From the NCBI GenBank assembly GCA_030746295.1, contig JASLMY010000030.1, positions 1 to 28,821 on the forward strand: DNA of 28,821 bases, read 5' to 3'. This DNA comes from Alphaproteobacteria bacterium. GTDB taxonomy: Bacteria; Pseudomonadota; Alphaproteobacteria; GCA-2731375. Under the pieces are notes generated by a model. The model saw only the letters and a list, made by a program, of their open reading frames with translations, was not told the DNA's origin and did not search any database. Shown here piece after piece: positions 1 to 6,941 of the stretch. Numbering within the stretch: the first letter of the stretch is position 1; each line of letters opens with the position of its first letter. The position numbers and the translations under genes are program-made.

Positions 1-90
1 GCCCAGAAAGCCCAGGATCTGGGTGCAGGCGGGGCCGGCCTGATTGTGCGTCATGTCGATGATGCGGATGCCTTCGAGGGCCGAATTCAT
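1..90 (-). CDS. CoA-transferase family III (CaiB/BaiF, formyl-CoA transferase-like), N-terminal fragment
   Basis: Only the first 30 codons are in the window; the gene continues past the left edge. It starts with ATG at 90-88, preceded on the minus strand by a GGGAGAAG ribosome-binding site. The visible N-terminus reads [20 protein letters not shown] and then LGFLG. This matches the opening of family III CoA-transferases (L-dGIRVLDLTH-QAGP-CTQ), the group that includes formyl-CoA:oxalate CoA-transferase. Members move CoA between acyl-CoA and a carboxylic acid through an aspartyl-CoA thioester, but the catalytic Asp lies outside the window. The family call is good; the substrate cannot be told from 30 residues. 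It is divergent from the CmcJ/NvfI-type gene, with about 180 bp between them. Confidence 0.75.
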   Translation of the reverse strand, partial: MNSALEGIRIIDMTHNQAGPACTQILGFLG

Positions 91-271
91 GCGCCTTCTC
101 CCAAGGAATTGCGGTTCGATCGGAAGGTCGAGCCTAACACCGACGTTTCCGAGCGACCAACCTGGCGCCTCTCCCCGGCCATTGCCGATGCCCGCCGAGT
201 TCGCTATCACCGGTGACAATTCCGGGCCGCGACACCATTTCTTGGCAAAGCGTCAACCGAGGAAGCGTCGA

Positions 272-1147
272 ATGAACCAGTTGAAATCCCGAAGCGGAAG
301 CGATTCGGAGATATCGAGCCGAGGCACCGAAGAGGTTCGCGCCAACCTTACCTTCATCGTGCCGCAGGACAGCAAGCCCTATTTCAAGAGCTCGGCGCTC
401 ACCGGCGGCGTGCCCGAGGTCTATTTCGAGACCGAGGCGCGCGAGGTGACGATCCATGACATGCGCCCCGCGGCGGCCACGCTGGCGTTGGATCGCCAGG
501 GCTTCGAGCTCAGGCGGCACCAGACCGCGGTCGACGACCTCTATGACGACGCGGCGGTAGGAAGCGTCTACGATTCGGAGATCGAGGCCCTGCTGAAGGA
601 GGCGATGGGCGCCGATCGGGTCGTCGTCTTCGACCGGACGCGGCGCTCGGACGGACCGAGCGGGGCCCGGAACCCGGACGGCCTACGCGGCCCGGCGGAC
701 CGGGTCCATGTCGACTACACGGTTGCTTCCGGCCCGATACGTGCCGCCGACATCCTCGGACAGGACGAAGTCACACGGATTCTGGCATCAGGTGGGCGGA
801 TCGTGCAGGTCAACGTCTGGCGCCCGATCACCGGGCCGGTGCGGCGTGCGCCGCTGGCGCTGGCCGATGCGGAGAGCGTCGCCGCAAAAGAGCTCGTCGC
901 CACCGACCAGGTCTTTCCCGACCGGGTCGGCGAGATCTACCAGCTCGCCTACGGCGACGAACAGCGCTGGTACTGGGCGCCGGAGATGGCGCGCGACGAG
1001 GTCTTGCTGATCAAGGGCTGGGACAGCCTCGACGACGGCCGCGCCCGCTTCACGCCGCACGGCGCCTTCGTCCTGCCCGAGCAGGACGCCGCCGCACCGC
1101 CGCGCGAGAGTATCGAGATCCGGACCTTCGTGGTTATCGAGGGCTGA
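272..1147 (+). CDS. CmcJ/NvfI family oxidoreductase
   Basis: A 291-residue protein of the CmcJ/NvfI family, known from the cephamycin 7-alpha-methoxylation partner CmcJ and fungal enzymes such as NvfI and AsaB. Seen here: an N-terminal REVTIHD segment; the family-typical HVDYT motif with H146 and D148; a NVWRPI..PV.R.PLA block; and a late TPHGAF with H263. The HxD...H arrangement resembles an Fe(II)/2-oxoglutarate facial triad. Whether this protein binds iron is inference. The start at 272 is chosen because GAGGAAG (259-265) sits 6 bases upstream and the family similarity begins soon after; the frame is open further upstream (from 44), but that stretch has no family character. Substrate unknown; bacterial homologues are usually unassigned. 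No natural-product genes are next to it. Confidence 0.8.
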   Translation: MNQLKSRSGSDSEISSRGTEEVRANLTFIVPQDSKPYFKSSALTGGVPEVYFETEAREVTIHDMRPAAATLALDRQGFELRRHQTAVDDLYDDAAVGSVYDSEIEALLKEAMGADRVVVFDRTRRSDGPSGARNPDGLRGPADRVHVDYTVASGPIRAADILGQDEVTRILASGGRIVQVNVWRPITGPVRRAPLALADAESVAAKELVATDQVFPDRVGEIYQLAYGDEQRWYWAPEMARDEVLLIKGWDSLDDGRARFTPHGAFVLPEQDAAAPPRESIEIRTFVVIEG

Positions 1148-1153
1148 GGCGGC

Positions 1154-1639
1154 TCAACCACCGTCGGCGAGGCGCCCGATCTCCGGCTCGGTCATCCGGT
1201 AGGGCAGCCACTCGTCCATGTGGTGGATGCCGATCCGGTGATAGAACTCGCGGGTCGGGTTCCAGTGCAGCACCCAGAGGTCGACCCGGGGACAGCCACG
1301 GTCCCGGGCAATGCGGGCGATCTCGGCCAAGAGCGCCCGGCCGAGACCGAGGCCACGGGCCCGTTCCTCGACGAAGAGGTCCTCCACGTAGATCCCGACG
1401 CGGCCCTCCCAGGTCGAGTAGTTGTGGAAGAAGAGGGCGAAGCCGACCGCCTCGCCATCGTGCTCGGCCAGCAGCACCTCGAAGCGTCGGGGCTCTTGGA
1501 AGCCGTCGCGCAGGACGTCGGCTTGCGTCATCTTCACGCTCTCGACGGGCTCGTTCTCGTAGGCCGCCAGCGCCTTCACCAGGCGCACAATGTCGGCCGC
1601 GTCCTCGGGCCCGGCCGGGCGAATGCTGCTCTCGACCAT
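1154..1639 (-). CDS. GNAT family N-acetyltransferase
   Basis: A 161-residue single-domain acetyltransferase using acetyl-CoA. The acetyl-CoA binding loop RGLGLGRALL lies at about residues 93-103, after the VEDLFV strand. The C-terminal part has WVLHWNPTREFYHRIG, typical of the FYxxxG helix of GNAT proteins. Overall it resembles the diamine (spermidine/spermine-type) acetyltransferase branch, but substrate cannot be assigned from sequence. The ATG at 1639 has a strong GAGGGAGAGG upstream. It lies 14 bp behind otnC on the same strand, so it is probably the last gene of an otnK-otnC-GNAT transcript. It is convergent with the CmcJ/NvfI-type gene, only 6 bp apart. Confidence 0.88.
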   Translation of the reverse strand: MVESSIRPAGPEDAADIVRLVKALAAYENEPVESVKMTQADVLRDGFQEPRRFEVLLAEHDGEAVGFALFFHNYSTWEGRVGIYVEDLFVEERARGLGLGRALLAEIARIARDRGCPRVDLWVLHWNPTREFYHRIGIHHMDEWLPYRMTEPEIGRLADGG

Positions 1640-1653
1640 CTCGCGCCTCTCCC

Positions 1654-2292
1654 TCAGGCTTGCGGTGGAAACGCGTCCTGCACCTCCGCCACCTCCGCCG
1701 CCGTCAGCGGCCGGGTCCGGGCGCCCTGCAGCAGCAGGTGCAGTTTCGCGGTCTCTTCCAGCTCTTCCACCGCGTCGACCGCGGCCGAAAGCGAACTGCC
1801 GGCCACCACCGGCCCGTGGTTGGCCAGCAGCACGGCCTGATGGCGCCGGGCGTAATCGCGCACCGCCTCGGCCAGCGCCGGATCGCCGGGGCGGAAGAAG
1901 GGCACCAGCGGCAGGGTGCCGATCCGCATCACGTAGTAGGCCGTCAAGGGCGGCAGCACGTTCTCAGGCGCGACATCGGCCAGGCACGAAACCGCAACCG
2001 AGTGGGTCGAATGCAGGTGCACGACGGCGTTCGCCTTGGCCCGCTCCTGATACATGGCGATGTGCAGGAAGGCTTCCTTGGTCGGCGGATCGCCCGAGAC
2101 GAGGTTGCCCTGGGCGTCGAGTTTCGAAATACGCGCCGGGTCCAGGGCGCCGAGGCTCGAGCCCGTCGGCGTCATCAGGAAGCCGTCCTCGAAGGTTGCC
2201 GAGATGTTACCGGTGGCGCCGTGGGTCAAGCCGCGCTCGAAGATCGATTGGCCGTAGGCGGCGATACGCTCGCGAAGCTCGTTCTCGGTCAT
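1654..2292 (-). CDS. otnC: 3-oxo-tetronate 4-phosphate decarboxylase (class II aldolase family)
   Basis: A 212-residue class II aldolase/adducin-fold protein, the same length as E. coli YgbL. It has the phosphate-binding GNIS loop near residue 28, a TPTGSSLG segment, the catalytic-type PTKEAF glutamate, and zinc ligands in HLHSTHS and the later NHGPVV. In the characterised pathway OtnC decarboxylates 3-oxo-tetronate 4-phosphate to dihydroxyacetone phosphate. Its start ATG overlaps the stop of the kinase gene by four bases (ATGA, 2289-2292), so the two are translationally coupled. The kinase neighbour makes OtnC far more likely than fuculose- or ribulose-phosphate aldolase. Confidence 0.9.
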   Translation of the reverse strand: MTENELRERIAAYGQSIFERGLTHGATGNISATFEDGFLMTPTGSSLGALDPARISKLDAQGNLVSGDPPTKEAFLHIAMYQERAKANAVVHLHSTHSVAVSCLADVAPENVLPPLTAYYVMRIGTLPLVPFFRPGDPALAEAVRDYARRHQAVLLANHGPVVAGSSLSAAVDAVEELEETAKLHLLLQGARTRPLTAAEVAEVQDAFPPQA

Positions 2293-3557
2293 GGCAACGC
2301 CTCGAAGGCCTTGAGGAAGAAGTCGGGGGCGCCGAAGTTGCCGGACTTCAGCGCCAGTGCGAGCGGCGGCGTCTCCAGGCTGACGGTCCAGGGCACGCCC
2401 GGGTCGATCTGCGGGCCGATGCGCAGGCCGGTAACGCCCAGCGCCTGCACCACCGCGCCCGAGGTCTCGCCGCCGGCGACGACCAGGCGGCGGACGCCCG
2501 CCGCCACCAGACTGCGGGCGATCTCAGCCATCGATTTCTCGATCATCTCGCCGGCGGCCTCGCGGCCGAGCTGTTCCTGGACCTGGCGCAGCTCGGCGGC
2601 CTCGGCGCTGGAATAGATCAGCACCGGGCCGTCGCCGAGGCGCGCTTCCGCCCAGGCCAGTGCCCGGCCGGCGACGTCGACGCCGCCGGCGATCTCCAAC
2701 GGGTCGAGGCGGAGCGCCGGCCGCGTCTTGGCCATCTCGGCGATCTGACCCAGCGTCGCCTGGCTACACGAGCCCGCCAGCACCGCTTCCAGGCCGTCGA
2801 CCGGCGGCAGGGCATCGGCGGCGCCGGCCGGGCCTAGCAAGCCCTGGCGGCGGAAATTCTCCGGCAGGCCGAGGGCGATGCCCGAGCCGCCGGTGAGGAG
2901 CGACAGCCCGGCCGAGGCCTCGCCGATCGCCGAGAGGTCGGCGTCGCTCAAGGCGTCGACGATGGCGTGGCGGGCGCCCTCGCGGCGAAGGCGGTCGTAC
3001 TCGTTTCGGATCGCCTCGGGCCCGGCCGCCACCCGGTCGTAGGGCACGAGGCCGACGCGGTGCGGCGTCTGGCCGCCGAGCACGCGGACGAGGTTGGCAT
3101 CCGTCATCGGTGTCAGCGGGTGGTCCTTCATGCCGCTTTCGGAGAGCAGCACGTCGCCGACGAAGAGGTAGCCGTGACAGATGGTCCGGCCGTTCTCGGG
3201 AAAGGCGGGACAGGCGATGGTGAAGCCAGTACCCAGCGCCTCGGCCATGGCGTCGGCGACCGGGCCGATGTTGCCGGCCGGCGTCGAATCGAAAGTCGAG
3301 CAATACTTGAAGAAGAACTGCCGGGCGCCGGCGCGCCGCAGCCAGTCGAGGGCCGCCAGCGATTGCGCCACCGCCTCCTCGGCCGGGATGTTGCGCGACT
3401 TCAGCGCCACCACCACGGCGTCCACATCCGGCACGGCCAGATCGGGCGCCGGCACGCCGAAGAGCTGCACCGTCGCCATGCCCTGGCGCACCAAAGTGTT
3501 GGCGAGGTCGGTAGCACCCGTGAAGTCGTCGGCCACCGCACCCAAGAGAAGCGTCAC
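2289..3557 (-). CDS. otnK: 3-oxo-tetronate kinase (four-carbon acid sugar kinase, DUF1537 family)
   Basis: A 422-residue kinase of the OtnK/YgbK family. The N-terminal sugar-acid-binding domain opens with GAVADDFTGATDLA, the family hallmark. The C-terminal nucleotide-binding domain carries VVAGGETSGAVV. In known systems OtnK phosphorylates 3-oxo-tetronate made from D- or L-threonate (or erythronate), and OtnC then decarboxylates the product. I place the start at a GTG (3557-3555) just before TLLLGAVADDF, with GGGGGAT upstream. The frame is open further upstream to an ATG at 3701, but that extension is low-complexity and would run into the control region. First gene of a likely otnK-otnC-GNAT operon, divergent from the aminotransferase. 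Confidence 0.9.
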   Translation of the reverse strand: MTLLLGAVADDFTGATDLANTLVRQGMATVQLFGVPAPDLAVPDVDAVVVALKSRNIPAEEAVAQSLAALDWLRRAGARQFFFKYCSTFDSTPAGNIGPVADAMAEALGTGFTIACPAFPENGRTICHGYLFVGDVLLSESGMKDHPLTPMTDANLVRVLGGQTPHRVGLVPYDRVAAGPEAIRNEYDRLRREGARHAIVDALSDADLSAIGEASAGLSLLTGGSGIALGLPENFRRQGLLGPAGAADALPPVDGLEAVLAGSCSQATLGQIAEMAKTRPALRLDPLEIAGGVDVAGRALAWAEARLGDGPVLIYSSAEAAELRQVQEQLGREAAGEMIEKSMAEIARSLVAAGVRRLVVAGGETSGAVVQALGVTGLRIGPQIDPGVPWTVSLETPPLALALKSGNFGAPDFFLKAFEALP

Positions 3558-3673
3558 TCGTGATCCCCCGTCAGCCTCGGCCGCGCCAGACGCGGGCTCG
3601 TTGCGGCCCCCGTGTCGTGGTGGATTGCCAAGCTTACGCGGATCGGGCGCCCGGGCAAGGCCAAGCCGCCCGC

Positions 3674-3743
3674 CCGGTGCTTGCACCACGCACCGGCACA
3701 CGATCCGCAGCGAACTGGGCGGTGCTTCGCTCCGTTGAGCACC
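3674..3743. promoter_or_regulatory. Cluster of GGTGC/GCACC dyads in a divergent control region
   Basis: GGTGC or its complement GCACC occurs five times in 70 bases. CCGGTGC (3674-3680) pairs with GCACCGG (3690-3696). Inside this is GGTGC-TT-GCACC (3676-3687). GGTGCT (3721-3726) pairs with AGCACC (3738-3743). The cluster lies between otnK on the minus strand and the aminotransferase on the plus strand. That placement suggests binding sites for a dimeric regulator acting on one or both genes; this is inference. Confidence 0.4.
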
Positions 3744-3775
3744 CGATACCCTGCGATTCCCCGATCGTTGCCGAA

Positions 3776-3781
3776 TATAAT
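3776..3781 (+). promoter_or_regulatory. Perfect -10 box (TATAAT) upstream of the aminotransferase
   Basis: TATAAT at 3776-3781 is a consensus sigma-70 -10 hexamer in an otherwise GC-rich region. Transcription would start near 3788. This makes the possible ATG at 3780 unlikely as a start codon and favours the ATGs at 3798 or 3810. No good -35 hexamer is visible at 16-18 bp spacing. Confidence 0.45.
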
Positions 3782-3809
3782 GGCTGGAATTCAGGCAATG
3801 GGGTTCGCG

Positions 3810-4934
3810 ATGTCATCTCTCATCAACTGCACCGGCCATCGGGCCGTTCTGCCGCCGATCACGTCTGCCTATAGAGAAATTCTCTTCGATGCCGACGGGA
3901 ACAGGTACTTTGATCTGGAAGCGGGCGTCTGGTGTCTTTCCTTGGGGCACAACCACGAGAATATCGAAGCTCTTCTCGCCGAGCGTCGGAATTGTCTACT
4001 GCATTCCGGATACATCTACACCGCCGATGTGGTCGAGACCGCCGCTTCCAGGGTATGCGCCTTTGCCGGGATACCTGAGGGGGCGTGCTTGTTTCTCTCC
4101 TCGGGCAGCGAGGCGATCGAATTCGCGCTTCAGGTAGTTGGCGAAATCGGACAGGGCGGAAAGGTCGTCACGCTGCCAAAGGCCTACTTCGGTTCCTACA
4201 GCCGCACCAACCAACGAGACGGCCGCTGGCTCGAGCTGCCTTGGTCCATGGACGACTTCCGCGACGGGCATAGGGAGATCCCTCAGAGGCCAGCCGCCTT
4301 TCTATTTGAGCCTGGAAGCGCCAGCGGCGAGGTCCGGTTTCCCGACGCAAGTTATGTCCGCTTTCTTGCCGAGGAAATACAAAGCAAAGGCGGGCTCGTG
4401 GTGGCGAACGAAATCACGACCGGTGCCGGACGTACCGGTGCAAATTGCTGTTACGAACACTATGGGATTCGCCCGGACATCGTGGTCATGGGCAAGGGGA
4501 TCGGCAACGGTTTCCCGGTGAGTGCGATCGTCGTCAACAAAGACATCGCGATGGAACTGGAGGCAAGCCCTTTCAAGTACATGCAGTCCCATCAAAACGA
4601 CCCCCTCAGCGCGATGATCGCGCTATGCGTCATCGAGACTATCGAGACCGAAGGTCTTGCCGCGAAAGCATCAGAGAAAGGACGTGCGCTGCTCGATCTG
4701 CTGAAGCCGTTGGAAAAGATCGACTCGGTGCGGCAAGTCCGGGGCCGGGGATTGATGTTGGCGATCGAGTTCAATTCAAAGGACGTGTGTGCCCGGGTGC
4801 ACTCGGAACTGGTCGGCTCGGGCTTTGTGACCACGAATCGTGGCGTCATGATCCGGATCGATCCCCCCCTGAACGTGGACCCGGACACGCTGGATAGATT
4901 CGCAACGAGATTGGCGGAGCTGTCCCGGAGTTGA
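3810..4934 (+). CDS. Class III (fold type I) PLP-dependent aminotransferase
   Basis: A 374-residue aminotransferase of the acetylornithine/ornithine/GABA transaminase family. It has the PLP-phosphate loop SSGSEAIEFAL and the Schiff-base lysine K229 in MGKGIGNGFPVSA. The segment usually reading DE(V/I)xTGxGRTG is NEITTGAGRTG here: N200 (codon 4407-4409) replaces the aspartate that normally contacts the pyridine nitrogen of PLP. I recall relatives with NE at this place, so it may mark a subfamily rather than a dead enzyme. The ATG at 3810 has GGGG six bases upstream; 3798 is an alternative. The gene is clearly richer in A/T than its neighbours (29 of 60 bases G/C in 3961-4020, against 43 of 60 in 3361-3420), which suggests recent transfer. 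Amino donor unknown. Confidence 0.85.
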   Translation: MSSLINCTGHRAVLPPITSAYREILFDADGNRYFDLEAGVWCLSLGHNHENIEALLAERRNCLLHSGYIYTADVVETAASRVCAFAGIPEGACLFLSSGSEAIEFALQVVGEIGQGGKVVTLPKAYFGSYSRTNQRDGRWLELPWSMDDFRDGHREIPQRPAAFLFEPGSASGEVRFPDASYVRFLAEEIQSKGGLVVANEITTGAGRTGANCCYEHYGIRPDIVVMGKGIGNGFPVSAIVVNKDIAMELEASPFKYMQSHQNDPLSAMIALCVIETIETEGLAAKASEKGRALLDLLKPLEKIDSVRQVRGRGLMLAIEFNSKDVCARVHSELVGSGFVTTNRGVMIRIDPPLNVDPDTLDRFATRLAELSRS

Positions 4935-5027
4935 CCTGGATTGCAACCAGCGGGTCACCCGAAAGCGTCTCGCCTCCGAACAGGAACTTGTGGTGCCGCA
5001 AGGGGCCGGGACGCGGATTTGGCCGTA

Positions 5028-5636
5028 TCAGCCCTGTCGGCCGCGGGCCTTGGCCAGCTCGGCTTCCAGCGCTTCGATGCGCGCCTCCAGCGGGGCCACG
5101 ACCTTGGCGATGTCGTCCTCGGTATAGCGGCGCACGATGTATTGCTGGCAGTTGACGTCCCAGGTCTCGATGCGGAAGCGAATGGCGCGCTCCGGCGCCT
5201 TCGGCATCGCGGCCAAGTGCAGCTTCGCCAACAACTCGGGCGCGTCGTCGATCACGGCCGCCCGCCCCCATAGCTTGACCCGGCGACGCCGCGCGTAGTC
5301 CATCAGGAAGATGAAGGCGCGGTCGTTCTCATCCAAGTTACCGGCGGTGATGTATTGGCGATTGCCCGGATAGTCGGCGAAGCCCAGCGTCTTATCGTCG
5401 AGCACCTTCAGAAAGCCGGGCAGGCCGCCGCGATGCTGGATGTAGGGGCGGCCGTCGGCACTGGCGGTGGCGAGGTAGAAGGAATCGCGCGCCTCGATGA
5501 AGGCCTTGAGGTCGGGCGTGAGCTCCGCCTGCCAGCGCCCCGAGTCCTCCAGCCGTTGACCGTGTTCGCGGGCGCCGTAGCGGCTCTGCGCCCGTCTCAC
5601 CGAGTCCGTGAAGGCGATGTCGATCGGGCGTTTCAT
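5028..5636 (-). CDS. Pyridoxamine 5'-phosphate oxidase-like FMN-binding protein
   Basis: A 202-residue protein with the split-barrel FMN-binding fold of the PNPOx-like family. The core is FYLATASADGRPYIQHRGG (about residues 53-71), followed by DYPGNRQY and a VKLWGRAAV strand. The C-terminus is a predicted coiled coil (about 180-200) rich in Glu, Ala and Lys. These proteins often bind FMN or F420; few have a known reaction, and true PdxH signatures are not evident. It follows the DAO-type flavoenzyme by 15 bp, with GAGGGGAGG before its ATG, so it is the third gene of a ThDP enzyme-DAO-PNPOx operon. A role as a partner flavoprotein or stress-related reductase in that operon is only inference. 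Confidence 0.85.
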   Translation of the reverse strand: MKRPIDIAFTDSVRRAQSRYGAREHGQRLEDSGRWQAELTPDLKAFIEARDSFYLATASADGRPYIQHRGGLPGFLKVLDDKTLGFADYPGNRQYITAGNLDENDRAFIFLMDYARRRRVKLWGRAAVIDDAPELLAKLHLAAMPKAPERAIRFRIETWDVNCQQYIVRRYTEDDIAKVVAPLEARIEALEAELAKARGRQG

Positions 5637-5651
5637 GGCGTCCTCCCCTCT

Positions 5652-6941
5652 CTACCCCCGGCTGCGAAGCCAGTCCTTCAGTTGGTAGGACCAGTAGACC
5701 GTCTGCGCCACGGCGGGCCCGAGCGGGCCGCCGGCGAAGCCGAGACCGAAGGGGGCGAAAAGGCGGTAGCGTTCGTCACCCTCGGCGATGGCGCCGGCGA
5801 CCAATTCGCCTGCCATGGTCGTCGTCGCCATGCCGCGGCCGCCGAAGCCCATGGCGTACCAGACGCCGGGCGACAGCTGGCCGATCTGCGGCATCTTGTG
5901 CCGGGCATAGCCCATCAGACCGTCCCAGGCGGTCTCGATGCGGACGCCGTCAAGCTGCGGATAGACCCTGAGCATGCAGCGCCGCATCACCTCGGCCAGA
6001 CGGCGAGGCGGCTGCTTGAAGCAACTGACGAGGCCGCCCCAGAGCAGACGGCCGTCGGCGAGCGGGCGGTAGTAGTCCTGCGCCGTGCGGTCGTCGGAGA
6101 CGCCCCAGGGCGCGCGGATCGCCTGCTCCAGGCGTTCGCCCAGGGGTTCCGTCACCATGACGTAGGTGGCGACCGGCAGGGTCGCTCGGGCGAGCTGGCC
6201 GTGCAGGCGGTCGATGTAGCCGCTGCAGCAGACCACGAGGTGGTCCGCCCGGACCTCGCCGCGCGCCGTTACCACACGTTTCGGATCGGCACCGAGGTCG
6301 AGCCTTGTCGCGCCCGAGCCTTCGTGAATGCGGACCCCGGCCGCGGCGGCGGCCCGGGCGATGCCGCGGGCGAAGTTCAGCGGGTGCAGATGAAGCGTGG
6401 CGGGGTTGAAAATGCCGCCGTGGTAGCGCGGGCTCTCGTAATGCCGGGCGAGCTTCGCCTTTGGCCAGTATTCAAGGCCGGCATCGAAGACTTCGTTCAT
6501 GAACGCGACCCGGCCATGGAGTGCGGCCTCATCGTCAAACCACGAGGCCATGACGGTGCCCTCGTGCACTGGGCCGCAGTCGATGTCGTATGTCTCGATG
6601 CGGCGGCGGATCAAGGCGAGCGCTGCCACGGTCAGGTCGTGCAACTCGCGCGCGCCGGCCCGGCCGAGCTGGGCTACCAGGACGTCGGGGCTTTGCGAGA
6701 AGCCGGCACCGACGAAGCCGCCGTTTCGCCCCGAGGCGCCCCAACCGACCCGGTGCTTTTCCAAGAGGACGACGCTGCGGCCCCGCTCGGTGAGGCCGAG
6801 CGCGGTGGCGAGGCCGGCGAGGCCGCCGCCGACGACACAGACCTTGGCCTCGGCGGCGCCGTCCAGCGCCGGCCAGCGGTCGGCGTGGCTGAGCGTGCGG
6901 CTGTAGTGGCTGTCGACGTAGTCGGGGGCGGGCACCGTCAC
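5652..6941 (-). CDS. FAD-dependent oxidoreductase of the D-amino-acid-oxidase (DAO) family, PuuB-like
   Basis: A 429-residue DAO-fold flavoenzyme. The FAD-binding Rossmann motif VVGGGLAGLATAL is at about residues 36-48, the GASGRNGGF segment follows, and a C-terminal GFGGRGMATT resembles the last FAD contact of this family. Closest recognisable group: gamma-glutamylputrescine oxidase and glycine/sarcosine oxidase-like enzymes, which oxidise C-N bonds and give H2O2 and an imine. The start is uncertain: a GTG at 6941 overlaps the stop of the upstream ThDP gene as GTGA, while an in-frame GTG at 6980 would add 13 residues and a 43-base overlap. I prefer 6941 for the coupling. Substrate unknown; an amine is likely. 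Confidence 0.87.
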   Translation of the reverse strand: MTVPAPDYVDSHYSRTLSHADRWPALDGAAEAKVCVVGGGLAGLATALGLTERGRSVVLLEKHRVGWGASGRNGGFVGAGFSQSPDVLVAQLGRAGARELHDLTVAALALIRRRIETYDIDCGPVHEGTVMASWFDDEAALHGRVAFMNEVFDAGLEYWPKAKLARHYESPRYHGGIFNPATLHLHPLNFARGIARAAAAAGVRIHEGSGATRLDLGADPKRVVTARGEVRADHLVVCCSGYIDRLHGQLARATLPVATYVMVTEPLGERLEQAIRAPWGVSDDRTAQDYYRPLADGRLLWGGLVSCFKQPPRRLAEVMRRCMLRVYPQLDGVRIETAWDGLMGYARHKMPQIGQLSPGVWYAMGFGGRGMATTTMAGELVAGAIAEGDERYRLFAPFGLGFAGGPLGPAVAQTVYWSYQLKDWLRSRG

